DNA of 64,000 nt from Chiayiivirga flava. Its GTDB lineage: Bacteria > Pseudomonadota > Gammaproteobacteria > Xanthomonadales > Xanthomonadaceae. Position 1 is the stretch's first letter, and each line of letters starts with the position of its first letter. Both the position numbers and the translations under genes were made by a program. The notes beneath the pieces were generated by a model. It did no database searches. It was not told where the DNA came from and saw nothing but the letters and a program-made list of their open reading frames with translations. Location: positions 930,001 through 994,000 of the forward strand of contig NZ_JACHHP010000001.1 of assembly GCF_014202825.1 (NCBI RefSeq), in the 5' to 3' direction. Positions 17,573-25,959 of the stretch are shown piece after piece.

Positions 17573-17576
17573 CGCG

Positions 17577-18152
17577 ATGAACTATTTCGCCAATGCCGGC
17601 GCCATCCTGATCGAAGTGGTCTTCGGCGCGGTGGTGCTGCTGTTCGTGCTGCGCGTGCTGCTGCAGTGGGTGCGCGCGAACTTCTACAACCCGATCTGCC
17701 AGTTCGTCTACAAGGCGACGAACCCGGTGCTGATGCCGCTGCGGCGCGTGCTCAGGCCCGTGCGCAACCTCGACACCGCCGGCATCGCGGTGGCCTACGT
17801 GCTCGAATGCCTGAAAATCTGGCTGCTCGCGGCGCTCGGCGGCATGACGCTCGGCCTCGGCGCAACGCTGGTGCTGGGTGTTGCGGACCTGCTGTCGGTG
17901 CTGATCGGCCTGTATTTCGTGCTGATCCTCGCGCGCGTGATCCTGAGCTGGGTCGGACGCGACAGCTACCACCCCATCGTTCCGCTGATCGCGCAACTCA
18001 CCCAGCCGCTGCTCGGGCCGCTGCGCCGCATGCTGCCGCAGCCGGGCGGCTTCGATTTTTCGCCGATGGTGGCGATGCTCGGGCTGATGCTGGCGCGCGC
18101 GCTGATCCTCGCGCCGCTGACCGACTGGGGTCGCGCGCTGGCGTTGGGGTGA
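17577..18152 (+). CDS. yggT: YggT family membrane protein
   Basis: A 191-aa integral membrane protein with two YggT repeats. Hydrophobic segments lie at about residues 8-28, 72-95, 98-122 and 160-180. Each repeat ends in a P-lin-P(L)RRxLP-type loop (VLMPLRRVLRP and LLGPLRRMLPQ). The family is linked to osmotic and cell-division functions in some bacteria, but its role is not established. It starts 4 bp after proC. The stop lies 6 bp from the convergent btuF-like stop. Confidence 0.93.
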   Translation: MNYFANAGAILIEVVFGAVVLLFVLRVLLQWVRANFYNPICQFVYKATNPVLMPLRRVLRPVRNLDTAGIAVAYVLECLKIWLLAALGGMTLGLGATLVLGVADLLSVLIGLYFVLILARVILSWVGRDSYHPIVPLIAQLTQPLLGPLRRMLPQPGGFDFSPMVAMLGLMLARALILAPLTDWGRALALG

Positions 18153-18158
18153 CGCGCT

Positions 18159-18953
18159 TCAGCCGCGCTGCGCCCAGCGCCGGATGATCGCTGCGATGGC
18201 GTCGACACCGTCGGTCAATGCCGCCGGCCCTGGCTGCAGGATGATCGGCGACTTGATTTCGTGCAGCTCGCCGTCGCGCACCGCCGGAATCGCGCTCCAG
18301 CCGCCGCGCGCGACCACGCGTTCGGGCCGGAAGCGCTTGCCGCACCACGAGCCGAGGATGATGTCCGGCGCGCGGCGGACCACCTCGTCGTTGTCGGCGA
18401 GGATGCGGCCCTTCGCCAGCGGTTCGCGCGCGTGCTCGGGGAACACGTCGTCGCCGCCGGCGATGCCGATCAGTTCGCTGACCCAGCGGATGCCGGTGAT
18501 GATCGGTTCGTCCCACTCCTCGAAGTAGACGCGCGGGCGGCGCGGCAACGCGGCCGCCATGTCCGCGATGGCCGCAAGGCGATGCTCGAAACCGTCGGCC
18601 AGCGCAGCTGCGCGGGCGGTGGCGCCGACCAGCGCACCCAGACGGCGCACGTAGTCGATGATTTCCGCCACGCTGCGGTGGTTTGCGATCCACACCTCGA
18701 CGCCGCGTCGCACGAGTTCGGCGGCGATATCGGCCTGGATGTCCGAAAAACCGATCGCCATGTCCGGCTTCAGCGCGAGGATCGCGTCGATCTTCGCGCT
18801 GGTGAACGCGGACACCTTCGGTTTCTCGCGCCGCGCCGCGGCGGGCCGCACGGTGAAGCCGCTGATGCCGACGATGCGCGCCGATTCGCCGAGCAGGTAC
18901 AGCGTCTCGGTCGGTTCCTCGGTCAGGCAGACGATGCGACGCGGGCCGCTCAC
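18159..18953 (-). CDS. Cobalamin/corrinoid-binding protein-like (BtuF fold), without signal peptide
   Basis: A 264-aa periplasmic-binding-protein (COG0614) fold: RIVCLTEEPTETLYLLGES at the N-terminus, KIDAILALKPDMAIGFSDIQ, VYFEEWDEPIITGIRWVSEL and ILADNDEVVRRAPDIILGSW. BtuF-type proteins deliver vitamin B12 to BtuCD. Here no signal peptide can be seen after the GTG start, and no transporter genes are nearby, so it may act in the cytosol or bind another ligand. The GTG overlaps the stop of the upstream COG3323-like gene (GTGA), so it is coupled to that gene and to pdxH. Confidence 0.75.
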   Translation of the reverse strand: MSGPRRIVCLTEEPTETLYLLGESARIVGISGFTVRPAAARREKPKVSAFTSAKIDAILALKPDMAIGFSDIQADIAAELVRRGVEVWIANHRSVAEIIDYVRRLGALVGATARAAALADGFEHRLAAIADMAAALPRRPRVYFEEWDEPIITGIRWVSELIGIAGGDDVFPEHAREPLAKGRILADNDEVVRRAPDIILGSWCGKRFRPERVVARGGWSAIPAVRDGELHEIKSPIILQPGPAALTDGVDAIAAIIRRWAQRG

Positions 18954-19288
18954 GGCAGCGGAAAGACCGAGGCGTCGACGAAGATCGCCGGCACCTGCCA
19001 CGGATGGTGCGGACGGATGCCGAGCGCGATGACGCGGGCGAGACGATCGTCGTCGCGCGGGATGCAGAACTCGACCCGCACGGTAGCGCCGCGCTCCACA
19101 GCGCCGACATCGCCTTGCGTGGGCGTGGCGCCCGGCAACGGTCGGAACTGTTCGATGCCGGGCGCCGACGTCCACAACACGCGGTCGTAATCGCCGATGC
19201 GCAGATCGTCGACGGCGCAGATGCCGTCGAGCAGGCCCTGCACGGCTTCCGGCGGCACGAACACGGTGATGCGGTACACCGGCAGCAT
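18950..19288 (-). CDS. COG3323/YqfO-insert-like protein (PII-like fold)
   Basis: A 112-aa small protein with the pattern of the stand-alone YqfO/Nif3 insert family: YRITVFVPPEAVQGLLDGIC near the N-terminus, RIGDYDRVLWTS, IEQFRPLPGATPTQGDVG, and HHPWQVPAIFV where homologues have HPYEEPA. Function is unknown; the fold resembles PII/CutA proteins. ATG 19288 is chosen because homologues begin just before YRI/YKL. A GTG at 19309 overlaps the pdxH stop (GTGA) and would add 7 residues. Its own stop overlaps the btuF-like start. Confidence 0.8.
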   Translation of the reverse strand: MLPVYRITVFVPPEAVQGLLDGICAVDDLRIGDYDRVLWTSAPGIEQFRPLPGATPTQGDVGAVERGATVRVEFCIPRDDDRLARVIALGIRPHHPWQVPAIFVDASVFPLP

Positions 19289-19305
19289 CGTCGCGGTGGC
19301 GGCGC

Positions 19306-19902
19306 TCACGGGTACAGCATGCGCTTGGACCAGGTGCCGTCCTGCAGCTCGTACCCCCAGCGCTCGTGCAGGCGGAACTGCGCGCCGTACCAGAACTCGA
19401 ACCGGTCCGGCACCACGCGGTAGCCGGACCAGTGCGGCGGGCGCGCCACGTCGACGCCGTCGAAATGGCGCTCGTAGTCCGCAACGCGCGCCTCGAAGGT
19501 CTCGCGATCGGGCAGCGTCTCGCTCTGGTACGAGGCCCAGGCGCCGATCTGGCTGCCGCGCGGGCGCGAGGCGAAGTAGGCGTCGGCCTCGCTGTCGTCG
19601 ACGGCGTGCGCAACGCCTTCGATGCGCACCTGCACGCCGTGTCGCAGTGTCTTCCAGTGGAACAGCAGCGCGGCCTGGGGATGCGCCTGCAGCTCGCGAC
19701 CCTTGCGGCTGTGCTGGTTGGTGTAGAACACGAAGCCGCGCTCGTCGAAGGCCTTGAGCAGCACCGTGCGCGCGGCGACGCGGCCGTCGTCGTCGACGGT
19801 GGCGAGCGTCATCGCCGTCGGTTCCGGATCGTGCGTGGCGCGCGCCTGGTCGAGCAGTTCGGCGAACGTGAGCAGGGCTTCGGCGTGCAGGTCGGGAGTC
19901 AT
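19306..19902 (-). CDS. pdxH: Pyridoxamine/pyridoxine 5'-phosphate oxidase
   Basis: A 198-aa FMN enzyme that oxidises PNP/PMP to pyridoxal phosphate. FMN-binding segments are [20 protein letters not shown] and [16 protein letters not shown]. Further motifs are [10 protein letters not shown], the substrate-side [13 protein letters not shown] (residues about 110-122), and [17 protein letters not shown]. Only the extreme C-terminus (KRMLYP) differs from the usual ...RLAP. Two other vitamin B6 genes lie in the window (yggS, pdxA) but not in the same transcript. Confidence 0.95.
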   Translation of the reverse strand: MTPDLHAEALLTFAELLDQARATHDPEPTAMTLATVDDDGRVAARTVLLKAFDERGFVFYTNQHSRKGRELQAHPQAALLFHWKTLRHGVQVRIEGVAHAVDDSEADAYFASRPRGSQIGAWASYQSETLPDRETFEARVADYERHFDGVDVARPPHWSGYRVVPDRFEFWYGAQFRLHERWGYELQDGTWSKRMLYP

Positions 19903-19938
19903 GGGGGCGGCAGGAAGTGGAGAAAGCTCTCGGAAGAT

Positions 19939-20039
19939 CGTCATCCTGGCAAAGGCCGGGATCCAGTGCCCTTGTTCTGGGCCTGACGGTGGCGCGAACC
20001 GGACAAGGGCACTGGATCCCGGCTTTCGCCGGGATGACG
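19939..20039. repeat. Family C inverted-repeat element (left copy)
   Basis: Arms 19939-19975 and 20003-20039 are reverse complements at about 34 of 37 positions, with outer ends CGTCATCC(T/C)GGC and inner ends ...CAGTGCCCTTGT. The loop is 27 nt. The CCGGC-GAAA-GCCGG core recurs at 52355-52458. Nothing else is seen in the 19903-20218 gap. Confidence 0.9.
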
Positions 20040-20218
20040 ACATTTTGTTGACGAATCGACGTTTGACAGCGGTGCTCGAATCGGTTGTCCCTTGGCAGCA
20101 GCGCTCCAATCTGCAGACCCCTCAAAGCTGCGCCGAAAAACGGACCCTTCGGCGTAGCGCTCGAACCTGCTTCCGTCGGCGCGATGAGCGGGACGATGGA
20201 ACGAAATCGGCTCCGACT

Positions 20219-20920
20219 TCAGGTCTGCTCCAGCCGGTACCCGTGCTGGTACACCGCATTGAGCCGCCAGCCGCGCGCGCCGTTGAGTTCGAGCTTCTTG
20301 CGCAGGCGGCTGATGTGGGTGTCGACGGTGCGGGTGGCGACGTCGCCGCGGATGTTCCACACGCTCTCGAGCAACGCGTCGCGGCTCACCACGCGGCCAC
20401 GGCGGCGGAACAGGAACAGGGCAAGGTCGAATTCGCGCTCGGTCAGCGGAATCTCCGTGCCGTCGAGCAGGATGCGGCGGCGTGCGGTGTCGATGCGGTA
20501 CGGCGCCGCGTCTTCCTCGGCCGGCGCCTCGCCCTGCATGCCGACCCGACGCAACAGCGCGTCCACGCGTGCCAGCAGCTCGCCCTGGCGCGGCGGTTTG
20601 GTGAGGTAGTCGTCGGCGCCGGCGCGCAGGCCGGCGACGATGTCGGCTTCGTCGTTGCGCGCGGTGAGGAACAGGACCGGCAGGCGGCTGTGGCCGGAGC
20701 GGCGCAGGTTGAGCAGCACCTCCAGCCCGCTGTCGTCCGGCAGGTTCCAGTCCAGGATCAGCAGGTCGACCGATTCGGCGCCGAGCCGGCGGCGGAATTC
20801 GGACGCGTGCGGATAGTGGCGGATGGCGTAACCGGCCGCCTCCAGCCACATCCGGAACAGCGCGGCCTGGTCCGGGTCGTCCTCGACCAGGCCGATCATG
20901 CCCGGCGCGCTCGTGTTCAT
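20219..20920 (-). CDS. OmpR/PhoB-type response regulator
   Basis: A 233-aa two-domain regulator. The receiver has acidic residues E13-D15 (GLVEDDPDQAA), phospho-acceptor D57 (LLILDWNLPDDSG) and K108 (DDYLTKPPRQGEL). A winged-helix DNA-binding domain covers about 130-230 (LTEREFDLALFLFRRRGRVV, then TRTVDTHISRLRKKLEL). The ATG at 20920 is used; the frame extends only to a TTG at 20956. No histidine kinase lies next to it, so its partner is unknown. Confidence 0.9.
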   Translation of the reverse strand: MNTSAPGMIGLVEDDPDQAALFRMWLEAAGYAIRHYPHASEFRRRLGAESVDLLILDWNLPDDSGLEVLLNLRRSGHSRLPVLFLTARNDEADIVAGLRAGADDYLTKPPRQGELLARVDALLRRVGMQGEAPAEEDAAPYRIDTARRRILLDGTEIPLTEREFDLALFLFRRRGRVVSRDALLESVWNIRGDVATRTVDTHISRLRKKLELNGARGWRLNAVYQHGYRLEQT

Positions 20921-20963
20921 GCGCCCCGGCTCCGAGGTTGCCTGGGAGAGGCTCAAGCGCGAG

Positions 20964-21170
20964 TCAATCGACGATGAAGTTGACGCGCATGTTCACCCGC
21001 CACTCCGTGATCCGGCCGTCGGGCGAGGTGACGCATTTGATTTCGTTGACCCAGGCACCCCGGATGTTCTTGACCGAGGTGGCGACCTTGCTCAGGCCGG
21101 ACTGCACCGCATCCTCGATGCCCTTTTCCGACGACGACGACACTTCGATGACCTTGGCGACGGTAGTCAT
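20964..21170 (-). CDS. Dodecin
   Basis: A 68-aa protein with the full dodecin sequence pattern: VAKVIEVSSSSEKGIEDAV, SKVATSVKNIRGAWVNEIK, GRITEWRVNMRVNFIVD. Dodecins form 12-subunit spheres that store flavins or coenzyme A; the central tryptophan (GAWV) stacks on the flavin. The ATG at 21170 has GGGAGAG upstream. It sits between the regulator gene and exosortase H on the same strand, with no clear functional tie. Confidence 0.95.
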   Translation of the reverse strand: MTTVAKVIEVSSSSEKGIEDAVQSGLSKVATSVKNIRGAWVNEIKCVTSPDGRITEWRVNMRVNFIVD

Positions 21171-21339
21171 GTTCTCTCCCTCCCACGCTGGTTCCCGTGC
21201 ACGGTGGAACTTGCAGTCGTGCACCCGTGCGGCTCGGCCACCCGGGCCGGGCTTCGGTTGCCCCCGCAACCGCGGCAGCAGCGCTGCCCGCCGATCGACT
21301 ATAGCAAAGCCCGCCGCAGCCGCGACGCCGCGGCCCGGT

Positions 21340-21846
21340 TCAGGCCGCGCTCGGCCGCAGCGGTTGCTCGCGTCGCGGCAGATACCGCAGCCACACCAGC
21401 CACACCGCGAGCGCATCGAGCACGATCAGCGCCTGCCACAGGTAGAGGTGAAACCAGTCGAACCAGGTCTTGTCCCACTGGCCCATGTAGAACAGGCTGA
21501 TGATGCGCACCAGGTTCAGCGCCTGGATCGCGAGGAAGCCCAGGCCAATGCCCACCAGCTTGTGTTTCCACGGCGAGGGAAACGCGAGGATGGCCGAGAC
21601 CAGGATGATCACCGCCTCGATGCCGTCGCAGCCGGGCGCGATCGCCACCGCGAATCCGTTGCTTTGGCTCTGGATGATGATGCCGTGCGAGATCACGTCG
21701 TTGTCGAACAGCTGGATCAGGAAGGCGCTGATCTTGGCGAGCACGCCGGTGAACGGCTCGGTCACCCAGTCGTGCATCGTCTTGGTGATGCGCAGGGCGA
21801 ACAGGCCGCCCAGCAGTCCCATGAAAAGAAGGAAGAAACGCAGCAT
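21340..21846 (-). CDS. xrtH: Exosortase H (XrtH-type membrane transpeptidase)
   Basis: A 168-aa polytopic membrane protein with the exosortase triad: C73 in [11 protein letters not shown]114 in NLVRII, H133 in FHLYLWQ. Hydrophobic helices lie at about 3-19, 74-90, 96-118 and 132-153. Exosortases cut C-terminal sorting tails of secreted proteins. The short form without a long N-terminal region is typical of XrtH, which is paired with IPTL-CTERM tails. No IPTL-type tail was seen in this window, so substrates must be elsewhere. It is divergent from aroK; the shared 56-bp gap holds the palindrome ATGCTAGCAT. Confidence 0.85.
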   Translation of the reverse strand: MLRFFLLFMGLLGGLFALRITKTMHDWVTEPFTGVLAKISAFLIQLFDNDVISHGIIIQSQSNGFAVAIAPGCDGIEAVIILVSAILAFPSPWKHKLVGIGLGFLAIQALNLVRIISLFYMGQWDKTWFDWFHLYLWQALIVLDALAVWLVWLRYLPRREQPLRPSAA

Positions 21847-21890
21847 GCGGCGGGCGATCCATCGCTGGGTTCGAAACGGGGCGCCAATGC

Positions 21891-21896
21891 TAGCAT
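21891..21896 (+). promoter_or_regulatory. -10 hexamer TAGCAT placed for a leaderless aroK transcript
   Basis: TAGCAT is followed by 6 nt and the ATG at 21903. It is part of a perfect palindrome ATGCTAGCAT, so the same hexamer also faces xrtH on the other strand. No Shine-Dalgarno precedes aroK. Confidence 0.5.
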
Positions 21897-21902
21897 CTGG
21901 GC

Positions 21903-22448
21903 ATGAAAGTCGCCCCCAACCTGATCCTCGTCGGACCGATGGGCTCGGGCAAGTCGTCGATCGGACGGCGCCTGGCGCGCCGCCTGGGCCTTGCGTTCGT
22001 CGATGCCGACACCGAGCTCGAGCGCCGCACCGGGGCCACGATCCCGCTGATTTTCGAACTCGAGGGCGAGGCCGGCTTTCGTCAGCGCGAGCGCGCCCTG
22101 CTCGCGAGCCTGTGCGCCGGTCGCGACCAGGTCATCGCCACCGGCGGCGGCGCGGTACTCGATCCGGACACGCGCCGGCAGCTGGCCGACGCCGGCTTCG
22201 TGATCCATCTGAAGATCGATATCGATCGCCAGCTGCAGCGTCTTGCGCGCGATCGCGTCCGGCCGCTGCTGCAGACCGCCGATCGGCGCGAGAAGCTGCT
22301 CGCGCTCGGTGCGCAGCGCGCCCCGCTGTATGCGCAGATCGCGGATCTGGAGCTGGATTCGGGCCGCATGAGCGTGGGCGCGGCCGCCGACCGGCTGGCC
22401 GAACTGCTGCAGGACCGCTGGCAGTCGCCGGCCGCGGGGGCCGCATGA
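21903..22448 (+). CDS. aroK: Shikimate kinase
   Basis: A 181-aa P-loop kinase that phosphorylates shikimate in the chorismate pathway. The P-loop GPMGSGKS is residues 11-18. The shikimate-binding aspartate is in [13 protein letters not shown], the lid-side arginine in FRQRERALL, the glycine-rich ATGGGAV follows, and the lid is [10 protein letters not shown]. aroB starts within its stop codon (ATGA), the standard aroK-aroB pair. Confidence 0.96.
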   Translation: MKVAPNLILVGPMGSGKSSIGRRLARRLGLAFVDADTELERRTGATIPLIFELEGEAGFRQRERALLASLCAGRDQVIATGGGAVLDPDTRRQLADAGFVIHLKIDIDRQLQRLARDRVRPLLQTADRREKLLALGAQRAPLYAQIADLELDSGRMSVGAAADRLAELLQDRWQSPAAGAA

Positions 22449-23518
22449 GCGTGCGCGAAGTGCGCGTGGCGCTGGGCGCGCGCGCGTATCCGATCCGCAT
22501 CGGCGGAGGCCTGCTCGCCGCCGGCGACTGGGCGGCGGAGATCCGCGGCCGGCACGTGCTGGTGATCAGCGATGCCAACGTCGCGCCGCTGTATCTCGCG
22601 CGGGTGGAAGCGGCGCTGGCCGGGCACACGCTCGGCCGCCTGATCCTCCCGCCCGGCGAACGCGAGAAGACGCTGCAGCGCTTCGCGCAGGCGCTGGAGG
22701 CGCTGGCGGAACTGCGCGCCAGTCGCGACGCCACCGTCGTCGCGCTCGGCGGCGGCGTGGTCGGCGATCTCGCCGGCTTCGCCGCGGCGTGCTGGATGCG
22801 CGGCATCGCATTCGTGCAGTTGCCGACCACGCTGCTGGCGATGGTGGATTCGTCGGTCGGCGGCAAGACCGCCGTCGACCTGCCGCAAGGCAAGAACCTT
22901 GTCGGTGCCTTCCATCAGCCGAGCGCCGTGATCGCAGACACCGACACGCTCGCGACGCTGCCGCCACGCGAGCTGCGCGCCGGCCTCGCCGAGGTGGTGA
23001 AGTACGGCGCGATCGGCGACGCGGCGTTTTTCGCCTGGCTGGAGGCCAACGTCGATGCGCTGCTGTCGCGCGAGCCCGCTGCCATCGCACATGCGGTCGA
23101 AACCAGCTGCCGGCACAAGGCCGGCGTCGTGGCGCGCGACGAAACCGAACAGGGCGAACGCGCGCTGCTGAACTTCGGCCACACCTTCGGCCATGCGCTG
23201 GAAACCGACGGCGAGTACGGCTCGCTGCTGCACGGCGAAGCGGTGGCCATCGGCATGTTGCTGGCGGCGCGCCTGTCGGCGGCGCTCGGACTCGCACCGC
23301 CACAGGACGCGGAGCGTCTGCAACGCTTGCTGGTGCGCTTCGGACTGCCCGCCGTGATGCCGGCCGGACACGATCCGGCGCAGCTACTGCATCTGATGCG
23401 GCTGGACAAGAAGTCGGTTTCCGGTGCGCTGCGCCTGATCCTGTGGCACGGGATCGGCGATGCGCGGATCGTCGCGGGTGTCGCGGACGACGCGGTGCTG
23501 GACGTGCTTTCGCGCTGA
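22445..23518 (+). CDS. aroB: 3-dehydroquinate synthase
   Basis: A 357-aa NAD- and Zn/Co-dependent enzyme that cyclises DAHP to 3-dehydroquinate. NAD-binding: [15 protein letters not shown] and [20 protein letters not shown]. Metal and substrate residues are in [11 protein letters not shown] and [13 protein letters not shown], then [11 protein letters not shown]. Length fits the family (350-370 aa). The ATG at 22445 overlaps the aroK stop. It is convergent with pdxA after 47 bp. Confidence 0.97.
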   Translation: MSVREVRVALGARAYPIRIGGGLLAAGDWAAEIRGRHVLVISDANVAPLYLARVEAALAGHTLGRLILPPGEREKTLQRFAQALEALAELRASRDATVVALGGGVVGDLAGFAAACWMRGIAFVQLPTTLLAMVDSSVGGKTAVDLPQGKNLVGAFHQPSAVIADTDTLATLPPRELRAGLAEVVKYGAIGDAAFFAWLEANVDALLSREPAAIAHAVETSCRHKAGVVARDETEQGERALLNFGHTFGHALETDGEYGSLLHGEAVAIGMLLAARLSAALGLAPPQDAERLQRLLVRFGLPAVMPAGHDPAQLLHLMRLDKKSVSGALRLILWHGIGDARIVAGVADDAVLDVLSR

Positions 23519-23565
23519 CGGGTCAGCACCTCTGGCGCACCGGCGCGGTGCCGCGGGAATGCGTG

Positions 23566-24540
23566 CTAGTCGCGCCCGACCATCTCCGCCGCGAACCGCG
23601 CCGCGAGCAGCAGGCTCGACGCATCCGCGCGACCCGTGCCCGCAAGTTCCAGCGCGGTGCCGTGATCCACCGCCACGCGCACGTACGGCAGGCCCAGCGT
23701 GATGTTCACCGCCTGCTCGAAGCCCGCGTGCTTGAGCACCGGCAGGCCCTGGTCGTGGTACATCGCGAACACCGCGTCGGCCTGCGCCAGGTGCGACGGC
23801 AGGAACGCGGTGTCGGCCGGCAATGGACCTGCGAGCGAGAATCCCTCCGCACGCAACGCGTCGAGCACGGGCCCGATGGTGTCGATTTCCTCGCGGCCCA
23901 GGTGCCCGCCCTCGCCCGCATGCGGATTGAGTCCGAGCACGGCGATGCGCGGCGCGGCGAGGCCGAAATCGCGCCGCAGCGCGGCGTGCAGGATGCGCAG
24001 CGAGCGTTCAAGACCCGCGCGCGTGATCGCATCGGGCACCGCGCGCAGCGGCAGGTGGGTGGTGGCGAGCGCCACGCGCAGAGTGCGCGAGGCCAGCATC
24101 ATGACCACATCGCAGCCCGCACGCTGCGCGAGCAGCTCGGTGGTGCCGGTGTAGGCGATGCCGGCGTCGTTGAGCACGCCCTTGTGCACCGGGCCCGTGA
24201 CGAGACCGGCGAATTCGCCGCGAAGCGCGGCGTCGGCCGCCTGCGTGAGCGTCGCGTGCACGTACGGCGCGTTGCGCACGTCGAGCCGGCCGGGCGTGCT
24301 CGGGACGGCGCGCGGAATCGCGCGCAGTCGCAACGCGCCGGCGCGCTCGGGCCCGGGATCGTGTTCGTCGCGCAGCGTCAACGGCAGCGAGAGCCGCGCG
24401 GCAGCGTCGCGCAGCACCTCGCCATCGCAGAATGCCACGAGCGGCACCGGCTGCGGCTGCTGCGCGAGGCGCACGCACAGCTCCGGGCCGATGCCGGCCG
24501 GTTCGCCGGGGACCAGCGCCAGGCGCGGCGTGGTGGTCAC
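23566..24540 (-). CDS. pdxA: 4-hydroxythreonine-4-phosphate dehydrogenase
   Basis: A 324-aa metal- and NAD-dependent enzyme of the DXP-dependent vitamin B6 pathway. It starts LALVPGEPAGIGPEL. Metal histidines are in TGPVHKGVLNDAG, GLNPHAGEGGHLG and FAMYHDQGLPVLK. The C-terminal AVDHGTALELAGTGRAD is the NAD-side motif. It is third in the lptD-surA-pdxA order on the minus strand, starting 19 bp after surA. In E. coli this operon continues with rsmA-apaG-apaH; here those genes lie 11 kb away in one block. Confidence 0.96.
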   Translation of the reverse strand: MTTTPRLALVPGEPAGIGPELCVRLAQQPQPVPLVAFCDGEVLRDAAARLSLPLTLRDEHDPGPERAGALRLRAIPRAVPSTPGRLDVRNAPYVHATLTQAADAALRGEFAGLVTGPVHKGVLNDAGIAYTGTTELLAQRAGCDVVMMLASRTLRVALATTHLPLRAVPDAITRAGLERSLRILHAALRRDFGLAAPRIAVLGLNPHAGEGGHLGREEIDTIGPVLDALRAEGFSLAGPLPADTAFLPSHLAQADAVFAMYHDQGLPVLKHAGFEQAVNITLGLPYVRVAVDHGTALELAGTGRADASSLLLAARFAAEMVGRD

Positions 24541-24559
24541 GGCGCGGCGCGTGCGCCGA

Positions 24560-25894
24560 TCAGCCGGTCGGGGTCGCCGGTGCGCTCGGCAGTGGCGCCG
24601 GCGGCGCGAGCCGGTTGTCGATGTACGCTTCGGCGCGCAGCTGGCGCAGGAACCGGTCGTACTCCTCGTCCGCCTTGCGCTTGGCGATGGTCTCGCGCGC
24701 CTTGTTGCGGCGCGCTTCCACGGTGACGTCCTGCTCGCGCGTGCCGATGCGCTCGACGATGTGCCAGCCGACTTCGCTCTGGAAGGGCTCGGACACTTCG
24801 CCGTCGGACAGCGCCATCATCTGGTTGGCCACCGCCGTGCCCCAGGCGTTGACCTGGAACCAGCCCATGTCGCCACCCTGGTTGCGGCTGATGGTGTCGT
24901 CGGACACTTCCCTCGCCACCACCGCGAAATCCTCGCCGCCGACGATGCGCGCACGCGCCGCATCGATCTTGGCCTTTGCCTTGTCGGCATCGAGCAGTTC
25001 GGTGATGCGCACCATGATGCCGCGCGCGTGGTATTCGGTGACCGTCTGCGGTGCGCTGTCGTCGCGCTTCTCGATCAGGCGCACGAGGCTGTAGCCGCTC
25101 GGCCCGCGCAGCGGCTGCGACACCTCGCCCGGCTGCATGGTCGGCAGGATGTTGGCGAACAGCGGCGGAATCTCGTCGATCGCGCGCCAGCCCATGTCGC
25201 CGCCTTCGAGTGCGGTCTGATGGTCGGAGTAACGGATCGCGGCGGCCGAAAAATCCATCTCGCCGCGCTCGATCAGGCCACGCACGCCTTCGATCTTGGT
25301 GCGCGCGGCATCGATCTGTTCGGGCGTCGCGCCGTCCGGCAACGCCACGAGCAGATAACCCAGACGCACCTCGCTGCCGGCCTCCGAATCGCGCGCCAGC
25401 AGGATGTCGATCTCGGTGTCGCTGACCGCCACGCGCGACTGCACGAAGGTCTGCTGCATGCGGTTGACGGTGAGTTCGTCGCGCAGCTGGCTGCGGAATT
25501 CCTCGTAGGTGACGCCGTCGCGCGCGAGCTGCGCGCGCAGCTGGTCGAGCGAGACGTTCTGCTGCTGCACGATGCGCGAGATGGTCTGCTCGAGCTCGGC
25601 GTCGCTGATGCGCACGCCGGCGGCGGCCGCGCGCTGCAGCTGCAGGCGTTGTGCGATCAGCCGTTCGAGCACCTGTTTCTCCAGCACCTCGGGCGGCGGC
25701 AGCTGCTCGGGACGGTCGACGAAGCGGTTGCGGATGTTGCTCACCGCGCGATCGAGCTCGCTGCGCAGGATGACGTCCTCTTCCACCACCGCGACGATGC
25801 CGTCGATGGTCTGCGTCGGCAGCGCCTGGGCGCGCAGCAGCGGCGCGGCCACCACGAGGACGAGGGCGAACAGGGTGGGAACGATTCGATTCAT
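24560..25894 (-). CDS. surA: Periplasmic chaperone / peptidyl-prolyl isomerase SurA
   Basis: A 444-aa periplasmic chaperone for outer-membrane beta-barrel proteins. The signal peptide is about residues 1-22 (LFALVLVVAAPLLRA). The SurA N-domain begins TIDGIVAVVEEDVILRSELD. Two parvulin domains lie at about 177-278 and 290-390, each with the GGDMGW motif. A C-terminal helix returns to the N-domain. Length is close to E. coli SurA (428 aa). It lies directly downstream of lptD, its best-known client. Confidence 0.96.
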   Translation of the reverse strand: MNRIVPTLFALVLVVAAPLLRAQALPTQTIDGIVAVVEEDVILRSELDRAVSNIRNRFVDRPEQLPPPEVLEKQVLERLIAQRLQLQRAAAAGVRISDAELEQTISRIVQQQNVSLDQLRAQLARDGVTYEEFRSQLRDELTVNRMQQTFVQSRVAVSDTEIDILLARDSEAGSEVRLGYLLVALPDGATPEQIDAARTKIEGVRGLIERGEMDFSAAAIRYSDHQTALEGGDMGWRAIDEIPPLFANILPTMQPGEVSQPLRGPSGYSLVRLIEKRDDSAPQTVTEYHARGIMVRITELLDADKAKAKIDAARARIVGGEDFAVVAREVSDDTISRNQGGDMGWFQVNAWGTAVANQMMALSDGEVSEPFQSEVGWHIVERIGTREQDVTVEARRNKARETIAKRKADEEYDRFLRQLRAEAYIDNRLAPPAPLPSAPATPTG

Positions 25895-25959
25895 AGGTCG
25901 ACAGGTCTGCTTGGGGAGGCCGCTGCGGAACCGCGCGGCAGGTGCGTCAACGCGTGTTC

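Noticed and set aside
20920..20956. Upstream TTG start for the OmpR-type regulator
   Set aside because: The added residues match nothing in receiver domains, and the ATG at 20920 gives the usual N-terminus.
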